In this document: positions 9,063-17,995 of the stretch, piece after piece | How the letters are laid out: the number at the start of each line of letters is the position of its first letter | How positions within the stretch are numbered: the stretch's first letter is position 1 | DNA from: Planctomycetaceae bacterium | GTDB lineage: Bacteria > Planctomycetota > SZUA-567 | Assembly: GCA_021205245.1 (NCBI GenBank) | Contig: JAJPXZ010000189.1 | Coordinates: forward strand, 1-43,779 | DNA length: 43,779 nt | Direction: 5' to 3' | Translations under genes and position numbers: made by a program | Notes under the pieces: model-generated | Told to the model about the DNA's origin: nothing | Seen by the model: the letters and a program-made list of their open reading frames with translations, nothing else | Databases searched by the model: none

Positions 9063-10025
9063 CTATAGACTGTCCGACTCGAGGCTGAGGTAAGCCAGCT
9101 CCTGCGGTGTCAGCTTCAGTTCAAGCGTGCGCAAACAGGAGTCGAACTCTTTGCGGCTGCGGCTGCCGACAATGGCTGCCACCTTGATCGGCTGGCATAA
9201 TACATACGCCAAAGCGATGTTGATGGAATCGACGCCCTTCCGCTTGCCCAGTTCCTGCGCCCGCTTAAGACGCTCAAAATTGCCGTTGGAGAAGAACGCT
9301 TCCTGGATATCCTCCGGTGCGCTGCCGTCGCGCGGATAAATATCTGCAAAAAAGCCGTGCGCCTGCGAAGCCCAACTGAACAAGGCGATATCCTGCTTTT
9401 CGTGCCAGCGGGCATAGGCATCGTCGGCGTAGACGGTGCCGGGCCAGCGGGGCTTGGCAACCTTGGCGAGGGAGTAGGACGGGTTGTTGACGGCGATGCC
9501 GCTATACCCTTTTTTGCGGCAGTAGTCCATCGCTTCCTCGACCCGGGGCAGCTCCCAGTTCGACACGCCGTACGCGCCTATCAACCCTTCCTCCCGGTGC
9601 ATCTCGAGTCTGTCCATAAAAGCGGCGACCGGCGTGGTCGGTTCGTCACGGTGCATAAGGTAGAGGTCGAAACGTTCGCATCCGGTATGAAGCAGGCTGT
9701 AGCGGAGGTCGTCGGTGATTAGCTCAGTTTTGACCCGCCAGTATTCGGGATGGTGCGCGCCGTCCGGAGTGATGATCGGGTGGCAGCACTTGTCGATTAT
9801 CACCAAATCATCGCGGTTGCCGCGCGCGTCCAGCCAGCGCTTGAGAATGCCCTCGGAGCGGGCTATGCCGTAGAACCTGCCGCAGTCGACGGTGGTTCCG
9901 CCCTGGGCGACATACAGGTCCATCATGGCGAAAATTTCATCCTCGAAGGTGGGATCAAACCAGGCGGTTCCCATGATCAACTTGGAGACGGGCTTGTCGA
10001 CGCCGTTGACGCTGATGTATTCCAT
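9063..10025 (-). CDS. Aldo/keto reductase
   Basis: A 320-residue NAD(P)H-dependent carbonyl reductase of the AKR superfamily. The catalytic tetrad is visible as D47 (TTVDCGR), Y52, K79 (IIDKCCH) and H125 (LYLMHRDEP). The C-terminal region has the cofactor-loop pattern VGSRSRKEFDSCL. The ATG at 10025 has AGGAG 8 nt upstream, 16 nt after the MFS stop. It is the last gene of a flavoenzyme-MFS-AKR operon, so it may reduce or oxidise a product of the imported compound. The substrate cannot be read from sequence. Confidence 0.88.
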   Translation of the reverse strand: MEYISVNGVDKPVSKLIMGTAWFDPTFEDEIFAMMDLYVAQGGTTVDCGRFYGIARSEGILKRWLDARGNRDDLVIIDKCCHPIITPDGAHHPEYWRVKTELITDDLRYSLLHTGCERFDLYLMHRDEPTTPVAAFMDRLEMHREEGLIGAYGVSNWELPRVEEAMDYCRKKGYSGIAVNNPSYSLAKVAKPRWPGTVYADDAYARWHEKQDIALFSWASQAHGFFADIYPRDGSAPEDIQEAFFSNGNFERLKRAQELGKRKGVDSINIALAYVLCQPIKVAAIVGSRSRKEFDSCLRTLELKLTPQELAYLSLESDSL

Positions 10026-10041
10026 TTGTTTCTCCTGTAGC

Positions 10042-11295
10042 TTAGGCGATTTTCTTTTTGAGGATATAGACGCAGAGTACGATGCCCAGGGCGGCGACGC
10101 CCGAAGCCACAATGTAGGCGTTGGCGTAGGCAAGGGCTCCCAGTTCGGGGTTAATGAACAAAGCGGAAATCTGGGGACCGATGAGGGTGCCTATGGAATA
10201 CCCGAAGAACATGGTGCCGTAATTGGCGGCGGCGTTCTTCAGGCCGAAGGCGCGGTAGGTCAGGGGTGGGAAGATGACCAGAATACCGCCGAAGGCCGCG
10301 CCCAGGAGCAGCATGAAGGGGATGTACATGGCCATGGTCGTGGCGTAGCGGAGGCCCACCAACCCGATGATGGTGGCGATAAGCACGAGGATGAGCGTTT
10401 GCACTTCGCCCAGTTTGTCGCACAACTTGCCGATGCCGATGCGGCCGGTAAAGTTGGCCAGGCAGTTGAAGACGACCAGGTTGGCGGCGGCGAGGGCGGT
10501 CATGCCGAGCTGGGTTTGCCCGATGCGGGACAAGGAACTCATCAGCATGATGCCGGAGGTGCAGGCGATGGCGTACAGAGCCAGGAGCAACCAGAATTTA
10601 CCGGTTCGGATCATCTCGCCGGCCGTGTATTCCTTGGCGACGGCAACACCCGGTTTGGGGGCGGGCGGAGTCCAGCCTTCAGGTTTCCAGCCCGCTTCGG
10701 GGACTCGCATCAACCAACCCACCGCCCAGATAAGCAGCATGCAGGCGATGCCGATATAGACCAGCCCTTGCAGGCCGAAGCGGTCGCACAGATATGCGCC
10801 GGCCTTGGCCAGGGCCAGCGGCCCGAAGGAGGCGGCGGAAAGCAGGATGCCGGACATGGTGCCGCGTTTGTCCGGGTACCAACGCAGCGCCGTGGCGATG
10901 CATGAATTGTAGAGGATGCCGTTACCGGCGCCGGTCAGAACGCCGAAGGCGAAGTACAGGACGGGCAGGCTGGTGGCATAGGCGGTGATAATCCAGCCCA
11001 GGCCGAACAGGAAAGCGCCAACATACATAAGGGCTTTAGGGCCGGACTTGTCCATAATTTTGCCGGAAATGAGCGCGAAGGTGGCGACCATGAACTGGAA
11101 TATGGTGAGGGTGAGGGCCACCTGAGAGGCGCTGCCGCCGGTAGCGGCCTGCATCGGCAGGTCGAACACCGAGAAGGCGACCGGTGCCGCGCAGCAGAAG
11201 ATAATGAAATACGACGCGGCAAAGACCAGCGTCCGGTTGGGTTGGCCTACCGCCGCTTCGGGGAGCGGCTGGTTGACTGCGACATGCGGTTCCAT
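10042..11295 (-). CDS. MFS transporter, OFA (oxalate/formate antiporter)-like
   Basis: A 417-residue carrier with about 12 predicted membrane helices and a central cytoplasmic loop rich in prolines (about 205-225, GWTPPAPKPG). The DKSGPKALM loop after TM2 and the MRVPEAGWKPEGW segment after TM6 resemble the oxalate:formate antiporter family of organic-acid carriers. It begins 58 nt after the flavoenzyme stop with AAAGGA upstream. The operon context suggests uptake of the organic acid that the flavoenzyme and aldo/keto reductase process. MFS membership is certain; the subfamily is likely; the substrate is unknown. Confidence 0.85.
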   Translation of the reverse strand: MEPHVAVNQPLPEAAVGQPNRTLVFAASYFIIFCCAAPVAFSVFDLPMQAATGGSASQVALTLTIFQFMVATFALISGKIMDKSGPKALMYVGAFLFGLGWIITAYATSLPVLYFAFGVLTGAGNGILYNSCIATALRWYPDKRGTMSGILLSAASFGPLALAKAGAYLCDRFGLQGLVYIGIACMLLIWAVGWLMRVPEAGWKPEGWTPPAPKPGVAVAKEYTAGEMIRTGKFWLLLALYAIACTSGIMLMSSLSRIGQTQLGMTALAAANLVVFNCLANFTGRIGIGKLCDKLGEVQTLILVLIATIIGLVGLRYATTMAMYIPFMLLLGAAFGGILVIFPPLTYRAFGLKNAAANYGTMFFGYSIGTLIGPQISALFINPELGALAYANAYIVASGVAALGIVLCVYILKKKIA

Positions 11296-11353
11296 TTGTC
11301 TGTATTCCTTTCAATCGCTCCGCCAGCCGGCAGAGCACGGGAGGCTGACGGGA

Positions 11354-13285
11354 TCAGTTGATTTTCAAAACCGCTTCCAGGGCATCGTAGGTGGCGTCCA
11401 GCGCGCGGCAGGCCTTTTCGGCGTCGCCGATGACATAGACCTCCTTCGCGTGCTTGGCGGCCACGTCCTTCAAGGGGTTATGAGCCGACGCACCCATAGC
11501 CACCACAACGCTTTCGAACCCGGTCAGGTCAACCGCCTGGCCGTCGGGACGCTCGTAGACGACGCCGTCCGGCTTGAACTCCTTGACCTTGGCGTTGCAG
11601 ACCACCTTGACGCCGTTTTTCTCAAACGCCTTCATAAGGAAGAGACGGTGCTCGGAGATGACGTCGGCAGCCACATCCTCGCGCAGCTCCACCACCGTCA
11701 CCTGGAAGCCGCGTTCACCCAGGAAGTCGGCCGTTTCGCTGCCGACCATGCCGCCGCCGACAACCAGCACGGAGCGCCCCGGAGCGACCTTGCCGTCCAG
11801 CACATCCACCGCCTCCATGAGTTCGGGCAACTCAATGCCGGGAATGGGCAGCTTGAGCGGCCGGCCGCCTGTGGCCAATATCACGCAGTCGGGCTTTTCC
11901 GCAGCCAGCATCGCTTCGGTGACTTCGGTGCCGAGACGCACGGCGCAGCCGCTCTTCTCCAGGGCGACGATATAGCTCCGGACCATGCCGGTGATGTCGC
12001 CCTTGCCGGGAGGGATGGCTGCCAGGCGCATTTGTCCGCCCAGCCTGTCCTCGGCTTCATAGAGGGTGACGGCGTGACCCTTTCTGGCAAGGAGGGTAGC
12101 GGCGTACATACCGCCGACGCCGCCTCCGACCACCATTATCTTCTTCGGGGAATCGGTTGGGCAGGTGTCGCATTCGGCTTCGCGCCCGACCATGGGGTTT
12201 ACCAGGCAGGTGATCGGCTTTCCCTGGAACATGTTATGCACGCAGCCCTGCAAACAGGCGATACAGGGGATGAGGTCGTCCAGCGTGTCGGAGGCGGCCT
12301 TGTTGGGGAGCCAGGGATCGGCGATGCTTTGGCGGCCGAATGCGACCAGATCGCAGCGGCCTTCGCCGACGAGGAGATCGGGAAGATAGGGGTCGGTGAA
12401 GCGGCCGATGGTGATGACCGGGATGGAGACGGCTCGCTTAATTTCGCTGACGTGGTCCAGGTTGAAGCCGGCGTGAATGACCGTGGGAGCCCACATGTAT
12501 TCGTCGTGGATGTGGACGCTGCGGGAGACGTTCAGGCCGTCGATACCGCACTGCTCAAGGTAGGCGGCGATGAGCGAATTGTCACGGAGGTCGAGGCCGC
12601 CCGGCACTTCGTCGGAACTGTTGATGCGGCAGAGCAGGGCGATGGAGTGGCCGACTTTTTTCCTGATGTTTTCAATTATAAGGCGGGCCAGGCGCATGCG
12701 GTTTTCGAAGGTGCCGCCGAATTCGTCCACCCGCTTGTTGGTCTGGGGAGAAAGGAAGCTGGAGACCAGGTAGCCGTGGGCGCAGTGGACCTCAACCGCG
12801 TCGCACCCGGCGGCGCGGGCGCGGACGGCGGCGTCGCCGTAGTGTTCGATCAGCTCGTAGAGCTCTTCGGTGGTGATCTCGTTGGGAATGTCCCGTCCCG
12901 GACCGGCGGAAATGGGCGACGCTGCCACAATGGGATAACCGGCGGCCTTGGCGTTTCCTTCGGGACCGGCGTGCTGCAACTGTACCGAGACCTTGGCGCC
13001 GCAGGCGTGGCAAATATCGACGACCCGTTTCAGCCCCTGGATTTGATTATCCTCGTACAAACAGTGTTTGCGGGGACCGCCTTTGGCCTTCTTGTCAACC
13101 ACCGTCGCCTCGACGATAATCAGCCCGAAGCCTCCCAGGGCGCGTGCGCGGTAATACGCGACCGAACGGTCGCTCATATTGCCGTCCGGCTGGGCGTAGT
13201 TGTTGCACATGGGGGGCATGACAAAGCGATTGGGCACAAGCATGGGACCGATGTGGATGGGTTGGAACATATTCTTGAACCGCAT
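11354..13285 (-). CDS. 2,4-dienoyl-CoA reductase-type iron-sulfur flavoenzyme
   Basis: A 643-residue NADH:flavin oxidoreductase built like FadH and the enoate reductases. It has an FMN-binding TIM barrel (about 1-335) with the HGYLVSSFLSP segment containing Tyr172, a 4Fe-4S site at Cys341, 344, 348 and 360, an FAD motif GGGVGGMYAA near 387 and an NAD(P)H motif VVGGGMVGSE in the C-terminal half. The chemistry is expected to be reduction of an activated C=C bond. Two ATGs compete: the one at 13291 is only 1 nt from AAGGAG, while the one at 13285 has correct spacing of about 7 nt, so 13285 is chosen. It is the first gene of an operon divergent from a LysR regulator. The true substrate (enoyl-CoA, enoate or another) is open. 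Confidence 0.88.
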   Translation of the reverse strand: MRFKNMFQPIHIGPMLVPNRFVMPPMCNNYAQPDGNMSDRSVAYYRARALGGFGLIIVEATVVDKKAKGGPRKHCLYEDNQIQGLKRVVDICHACGAKVSVQLQHAGPEGNAKAAGYPIVAASPISAGPGRDIPNEITTEELYELIEHYGDAAVRARAAGCDAVEVHCAHGYLVSSFLSPQTNKRVDEFGGTFENRMRLARLIIENIRKKVGHSIALLCRINSSDEVPGGLDLRDNSLIAAYLEQCGIDGLNVSRSVHIHDEYMWAPTVIHAGFNLDHVSEIKRAVSIPVITIGRFTDPYLPDLLVGEGRCDLVAFGRQSIADPWLPNKAASDTLDDLIPCIACLQGCVHNMFQGKPITCLVNPMVGREAECDTCPTDSPKKIMVVGGGVGGMYAATLLARKGHAVTLYEAEDRLGGQMRLAAIPPGKGDITGMVRSYIVALEKSGCAVRLGTEVTEAMLAAEKPDCVILATGGRPLKLPIPGIELPELMEAVDVLDGKVAPGRSVLVVGGGMVGSETADFLGERGFQVTVVELREDVAADVISEHRLFLMKAFEKNGVKVVCNAKVKEFKPDGVVYERPDGQAVDLTGFESVVVAMGASAHNPLKDVAAKHAKEVYVIGDAEKACRALDATYDALEAVLKIN

Positions 13286-13668
13286 GACCATTCTCCTTGC
13301 GCTGGAAAAAAGACAAAAACAAACCGTGCGAATTTGTATGATTGGTATTCCGCCCGAACGGATTGATTCTGTATGAGGTTTTTACTGCGTCGAAGGCTGT
13401 GGCTGGCTCGGGCATCGAGATTTCATTCTTTAATGTCACTATATAAGGAAAAAAGGTGATAATCCAACCAATAGTAACCAGCAGTTTCATGCATTCTATT
13501 GATAATAAAAGGGCCAGTGTTTTGCGGGTTGTGATTCGGTAAGCTTCTGGAATGATGGAGGATGTGGCAATTCTCCAAAAAATGACGCCGAGTATGAAGT
13601 GGGGATGGTATATTGGTAATATTGATAACGAATCGATCGATATCGATAGGATTGATATAGGAGCGATT
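13286..13668. promoter_or_regulatory. Divergent promoter region, flavoenzyme operon / LysR
   Basis: 383 bp without a credible gene between two divergent units. Right before the LysR gene is a cluster of GATA/CGAT repeats (ATTGATA at 13621 and 13651) with the perfect 12-bp palindrome ATCGATATCGAT at 13636-13647. That is a plausible autoregulatory or activator site. No clear -35/-10 pair stands out. Confidence 0.5.
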
Positions 13669-14646
13669 ATGATTCCTGAGTTCAACGGGGATTTCATCCA
13701 GTGGTTGCGTGGATTTTACTATACGGCCTTGACTGGCAGCATGACGGCGGCGGCGGAGCAGATGAAGCGCAATCAGTCAGCCATTACCCATCAAATTAAA
13801 AGCCTCGAGGAGGAATTGGGCGTCAAACTCTTCACAGGCACAAAGTCGAAACGCACCCTGACGAAAAGCGGACGCCACCTCCTGGCCAAGGCGGAACAGA
13901 TCTTCGGGCTGGTTTCGGAGGTTGTGGACTCGGTGGGTATGGTGGAGGAGATGCTGGCAGGGGAAATCACCATCTCGGCATTCTTTACCATGATGGAGTA
14001 TTACCTGCCGGACAAGATGGCCGAGTTCAGCCGGCGCAATCCGGACGTCTCCATCCGCATGAGCGGGAGCAGCGATCTGGATTCGGTGTTTGAAAAAATC
14101 TATTCGCGGGAGTACGACTGCGGCATGCTCAATATTGGTTCCATTCCGTCCGAGTTCCTGGTCGACGAGTTGTTCGTCTCGGATGTGGTCCTTGTGTCGC
14201 CGCTGGAAGGCCCGTGGGCGGTGAAGCATTTACCGACCCTGGAGCGTCTGTCGCTCCTGCCTTTTATCTCGCACCCGGACAATAGCTCGCTCGAGCCGTA
14301 TCTTCGGCACCATTTCTCCCGCCTGGGCCTCACCTTCAAGCCGAAGCATATGGTGAGCCACTGCGGTGCGATTAAGGAATATGTGGCGCGCGGTTTCGGC
14401 GTGGCGTTTCTCGACAGGTTTATCTGTCAGCCGGGTGACTACGGGCGTATGAACGTCGTGTCGATGGAGTCGTTTTTCCCCAACCGCTCCTTCGGGATTG
14501 TGCGTCGGCGCGAGACCTATGTCCCGGCCCATGTGGAGGCATTTGTTACCTACCTCTTGGCAAACGCATCCTGCCCAAGCCTGGTCGGCATCTCCATTCC
14601 TCCGGACGAGCGCGCGCGTGACGAGGCCAATCCGGTCCTGCCGTAG
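13669..14646 (+). CDS. LysR-family transcriptional regulator
   Basis: A 325-residue regulator with an N-terminal winged helix-turn-helix (about 10-70; the core GSMTAAAEQMKRNQSAITHQIKSLE has the LysR pattern) followed by an effector-binding domain beginning near residue 95 (LAGEITISAFFTMMEYYLPDKM). The frame is open 39 codons upstream, but the ATG at 13669 has AGGAG 5 nt before it. It is divergent from the dienoyl-CoA-reductase/MFS/AKR operon, the standard arrangement for a LysR activator of its neighbour. The last 20 residues (PPDERARDEANPVLP) extend beyond the usual fold. It is convergent with the LacI gene, with only 3 nt between the stops. Confidence 0.92.
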   Translation: MIPEFNGDFIQWLRGFYYTALTGSMTAAAEQMKRNQSAITHQIKSLEEELGVKLFTGTKSKRTLTKSGRHLLAKAEQIFGLVSEVVDSVGMVEEMLAGEITISAFFTMMEYYLPDKMAEFSRRNPDVSIRMSGSSDLDSVFEKIYSREYDCGMLNIGSIPSEFLVDELFVSDVVLVSPLEGPWAVKHLPTLERLSLLPFISHPDNSSLEPYLRHHFSRLGLTFKPKHMVSHCGAIKEYVARGFGVAFLDRFICQPGDYGRMNVVSMESFFPNRSFGIVRRRETYVPAHVEAFVTYLLANASCPSLVGISIPPDERARDEANPVLP

Positions 14647-14649
14647 TCT

Positions 14650-15636
14650 CTACGGAATCAGGAGCTTCGGCGATAAAAGCACCTTGGTTGGCGGCATGCC
14701 GATATTATCCAAGCGCCAGAGGGCGGTTTGCGCAGCCACTTTACCGATTGAGGCAATATCGATTTCGACAACTGGCGGCCGTGGATCCAGGCGCTCATAA
14801 TAAACTGCTTCATTGTTGCACGACACGATATCGATGTCCTTCATCGGTCGGATGCCACGCTTTTGTAGAGAAGCGTAGACGTGAACGGTGAGGATGTCAC
14901 CAGGGACAAACAAGGCTGTCGGCCGCTTGTCGCCCTTCAGCAGTCTGTCGAGAAGCTTATCAAGTTTGTCTGTGTCGATACCGGGCCGCCCCAGGTCGTT
15001 GGTAAATAACTGGTCATCCCCGACCGTCGTCGTTTTGCACTTCTGTTCGGCAGCGTATTGGGTCATATATCTGCCACGGTCGACCACCGGCTCGATCCTG
15101 GTGTCGGCGATGTACCCAAGGTGCTGATGTCCGCGTGCGACAAAGTATTCCGCGACCATCTTCCCCATTTCGCGGTTGTCCTCCATGACCGCATCGGCGG
15201 GATTGCAATCGTAGCGCATTATCCAAATCACCGGTTTACCCGCCGCCGCGATGATCGCTTCCGGCGCGGGATCGTAGCCATACAGGATGATGGCTGCCGC
15301 GTCACGCGTCTGTTTCTCAATCGTATCCACTGTTGCGGCCGGCAAAACCGTAAGGGAATACCCACACGGCTCGATAACCAATTGCGCCGATCCCATCAAT
15401 CCCAAAATCCAATTCGATTGCTGAAAGCTCAAAACCTGATCCACCAGGGAAAAGGCGATCCTTTTTTTGCCCTGGCTGCCGTTGCGGCGCTTCCGGCGAA
15501 TCTGGAAATTGGCCTCCTCGGCCACCCTGCGGACCTTTTGCGCCGTTTCGGGTGACACCCGGCCAGTACTATTGAGCACGTTGGATACGGTTGCCACCGA
15601 TACACCGGCGAGTTCGGCAATTCGCACTATGGACAT
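14650..15636 (-). CDS. LacI-family repressor of the alpha-galactoside operon
   Basis: A 328-residue regulator with the LacI helix-turn-helix at the very N-terminus (VRIAELAGVSVATVSNVLN), the hinge region, and a periplasmic-binding-protein-like sensor domain (about 58-328). It contains the expected motifs MVAEYFVARGHQHLGYI and ALFVPGDILTVHVYASLQKRG. GGAGA lies just upstream of the ATG. It is divergent from a sugar ABC transporter and alpha-galactosidase, so it probably represses both directions and is released by an alpha-galactoside or by galactose. Candidate operators are described in the intergenic region. Confidence 0.92.
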   Translation of the reverse strand: MSIVRIAELAGVSVATVSNVLNSTGRVSPETAQKVRRVAEEANFQIRRKRRNGSQGKKRIAFSLVDQVLSFQQSNWILGLMGSAQLVIEPCGYSLTVLPAATVDTIEKQTRDAAAIILYGYDPAPEAIIAAAGKPVIWIMRYDCNPADAVMEDNREMGKMVAEYFVARGHQHLGYIADTRIEPVVDRGRYMTQYAAEQKCKTTTVGDDQLFTNDLGRPGIDTDKLDKLLDRLLKGDKRPTALFVPGDILTVHVYASLQKRGIRPMKDIDIVSCNNEAVYYERLDPRPPVVEIDIASIGKVAAQTALWRLDNIGMPPTKVLLSPKLLIP

Positions 15637-15970
15637 GGGGTCTCCATGATTGAATGAATATTTAATGCACTTGTAAAATTAATCAAATTTAACCAAGATT
15701 ATTTTATATTAAAATTTGACTAATTAAGCAATGCGAAGTACAGTGACTTTACGGTCGTGGCAAACACTGCTTCCAAACACTGTGCCAAATTTCTATCACC
15801 TGATTCACTGCTTATTCCAGTATACACCACCCAATACGAAACCTCACAATCATTTTGCCGACCGACTCGAATTTTGAAAATTATGGTTAATTAGCCTGGT
15901 TAAATGAGTTGCCATTGTCTGGCGACCGCCTAGCCACGGTTATACCCGTACCCAATGACGAGGAGATGCC
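15637..15970. promoter_or_regulatory. LacI / ABC transporter divergent control region
   Basis: 334 bp, AT-rich, no gene. Two imperfect palindromes share the core TGNTTAATTAGNC: 15716-15731 (read on the minus strand as TTGCTTAATTAGTCAA) and 15883-15898 (ATGGTTAATTAGCCTG). They lie 167 bp apart, one near each divergent gene. TGGTTAA also occurs at 15884 and 15897, and inverted at 15688-15695. These look like LacI operators. A TTGAAA at 15874 could be part of a promoter for the transporter operon, but no well-spaced -10 follows. Confidence 0.5.
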
Positions 15971-17071
15971 ATGGCTAGTGTGCGCTTGCGGGCGGTCGAG
16001 AAGCAGTACCCCAACGGGTTCAAGGCTGTTCACGGCATTGACCTTGATATCAAGGAAGGCGAGTTCATGGTCCTGGTCGGCCCGTCCGGCTGCGCCAAGT
16101 CCACCACCCTGAGGATGATAGCCGGTCTGGAAGACGCCACCGGCGGGACTATTGAAATCGGCGACAAGGTCGTGAACGACATGCCGGCCAAGGATCGCGG
16201 CATTGCCATGGTGTTCCAAAACTATGCCCTCTACCCGCACATGACGGTGTATGAAAATATGGCTTTTGGTCTCAGAATGCGCAAATTCCCGAAAGAGGAA
16301 GTCGATGCGCGGGTTCGGGACGCCGCCGAAAAGCTCGAGATTACCGAGCTTCTCAACCGTAAGCCCAAGGAGATGTCCGGCGGCCAGCGCCAGCGCGTGG
16401 CGCTTGGGCGGGCAATGGTGCGGCAGCCGGAGGTGTTCCTCTTCGACGAGCCGTTATCCAACCTCGACGCCAAGTTGCGCGTGTCGATGCGGGTGCGTAT
16501 CAGCCAATTGCACAAGCAAATGGGCTCGACCATGATTTACGTCACCCACGATCAGACAGAAGCCATGACCATGGGCGACCGGATTACCGTTCTCAAGGAC
16601 GGCGAAATCATGCAGGTGGATACCCCCCTGAACCTCTACAACCGCCCCGCCAACAAGTTCGTGGCCGGCTTCATCGGCTCGCCCATGATGAACTTCCTCG
16701 ATGTAACGGTGGACAGTCGAGACGGCCTCGCAATTCTCAGGACAGGGGAGAGCATCCTCCCGGTCCCGGAGCGCTTACAGGAAACAGTCAAGAAGTACGC
16801 CGGACAAACGCTGGTTCTGGGTGTCCGTCCCGAACATATCAAACTGACCAGTGGTGATGGCGAAGATGCCCTTCCCGGCGAGATTCTCGTCAAGGAAGAG
16901 ATGGGCAACGAGGTCATCGTCTACTTTGATTATACCGGCAACCGCCTGACCGCCCGTCTGTCTCTGGACACGGAGGAAGGCCACAAGCTGAACGATACCG
17001 AGTATTTCACCTTCGACATGTCCAGGTGCCATCTCTTTGATACGCAGAGCGAAGTGAATATCGCCTTGTAG
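15971..17071 (+). CDS. Sugar ABC transporter ATP-binding protein (UgpC/MsmK/MalK type)
   Basis: A 366-residue ATPase of the carbohydrate-uptake-1 (CUT1) family. The nucleotide-binding domain carries Walker A GPSGCAKST (37-45), Q-loop, signature MSGGQRQR, Walker B FLFDEPLSNLDAKLR and the switch His in THDQTEAMT. A C-terminal OB-type regulatory domain follows (from about 245, with VLGVRPEHIKL). The Walker A has Ala where the fourth motif Gly is usual; Lys and Ser are kept, and I do not read this as inactivation. GAGGAG precedes the ATG. The two permeases and the binding protein follow directly, so this ATPase looks dedicated to this alpha-galactoside importer, although MsmK-type ATPases often serve several systems. 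Confidence 0.93.
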   Translation: MASVRLRAVEKQYPNGFKAVHGIDLDIKEGEFMVLVGPSGCAKSTTLRMIAGLEDATGGTIEIGDKVVNDMPAKDRGIAMVFQNYALYPHMTVYENMAFGLRMRKFPKEEVDARVRDAAEKLEITELLNRKPKEMSGGQRQRVALGRAMVRQPEVFLFDEPLSNLDAKLRVSMRVRISQLHKQMGSTMIYVTHDQTEAMTMGDRITVLKDGEIMQVDTPLNLYNRPANKFVAGFIGSPMMNFLDVTVDSRDGLAILRTGESILPVPERLQETVKKYAGQTLVLGVRPEHIKLTSGDGEDALPGEILVKEEMGNEVIVYFDYTGNRLTARLSLDTEEGHKLNDTEYFTFDMSRCHLFDTQSEVNIAL

Positions 17072-17109
17072 TTCAGCCGCCGCCTTTCGCATCCGATTCG
17101 GGGTCCATT

Positions 17110-17994
17110 ATGAAAAACTTCGATAAATTCACCCGGCGGCATATGGTGAACCTGCTGTATCTGCCGGCACTGGTCATGTTCGGGATTTTTGTCTTCTATC
17201 CGTTCCTTAAGGGCGTCCGCTTGTCGTTCACCGACTGGAACGGCTTTTCACAGAACTTCAACTATGTAGGGCTGCGGAATTACACCGAGCTGTTCCAGGA
17301 TGCCAACGTGCGGAAGGCATTCCTCAACACGCTTATCTACGGGTTCGGCAGCACCCTGTTGCAGCAGTGCTTCGGTTTGGGCTATGCGGTGCTGCTTAAT
17401 CAAAGCTTCGCCATGCGCAAGTTCGCCCGCACCGTGATTTACATGCCGGTTATGATCGCGGGCGTGATCATGGGCTACATGACCTATTTCCTTCTCCAGT
17501 ACAACAACGGCGCGTTGAATGATCTCATCGGCTTCTTCGGCATGGCGCCCATTGACTGGCTCGCCGACGGCAACCGCGCGGTGCTGATAATCATCGCCAT
17601 AAACAGCCTTCAGTTTGTCGGCATCTCCATGGTCATCTATCTCGCCGGTCTGCAGAACATACCAAAGTCATTCTACGAAGCGTCCGATATCGACGGCGCT
17701 GGCAAAATCAACCAGTTCATCCATATCACGCTGCCTCTGCTTAAACCGGCCATCATCACCAGCCTGACGATAAACCTCATCGGCGGATTAAAGCTGTTCG
17801 ACCAGATCAAGGCGCTCACCAACGGTGGTCCCGGCTACGAGTCGCACTCCATGTCCACGCTCATCGACGCGACCTATTTCCGTTCACAGCAAGCCGGGTA
17901 TTCCGCCGCCATGGGTATTGTGCTGTTCCTCTTCATTCTCGTTATCAGTTTGGTGATGCTGCGGAGTTTCGACAAGCGGAGGTTTGAATACTAA
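17110..17994 (+). CDS. Sugar ABC transporter permease (MalF/UgpA type)
   Basis: A 294-residue CUT1 permease with six predicted helices. It opens with the typical LLYLPALVMFGIFVFYPFLKGVRLSFTDWNG segment and carries the EAA loop EASDIDGAGKINQFIHITLPLLKP (about 195-218), which docks onto the ATPase. It lies 38 nt after the ATPase stop. Its stop codon is separated by one base from the ATG of the second permease. The expected substrate is an alpha-galactoside, inferred from the downstream melA. Confidence 0.93.
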   Translation: MKNFDKFTRRHMVNLLYLPALVMFGIFVFYPFLKGVRLSFTDWNGFSQNFNYVGLRNYTELFQDANVRKAFLNTLIYGFGSTLLQQCFGLGYAVLLNQSFAMRKFARTVIYMPVMIAGVIMGYMTYFLLQYNNGALNDLIGFFGMAPIDWLADGNRAVLIIIAINSLQFVGISMVIYLAGLQNIPKSFYEASDIDGAGKINQFIHITLPLLKPAIITSLTINLIGGLKLFDQIKALTNGGPGYESHSMSTLIDATYFRSQQAGYSAAMGIVLFLFILVISLVMLRSFDKRRFEY

Positions 17995-17995
17995 G

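Noticed and set aside
9892-10905. 337-codon plus-strand frame rich in Gly, Asp, His and Gln
   Set aside because: Shadow of the MFS carrier and aldo/keto reductase genes on the other strand.
11204-13366. 720-codon open frame on the plus strand
   Set aside because: It is exactly antisense to the flavoenzyme and the operon spacer, with composition (His, Gly, Asp, Val rich) typical of the reverse strand of GC-rich genes; no family motif.
14641-14655. CCGTAG-TCT-CTACGG inverted repeat between LysR and LacI stops
   Set aside because: Only 6 bp, no T run, made largely by the two convergent TAG stop codons; not called as a terminator.
16079-16105. Ala in the Walker A of the sugar ABC ATPase taken as a defect
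   Set aside because: The catalytic Lys and Ser/Thr are intact and all other ATPase motifs are normal; I regard it as a tolerated variant.
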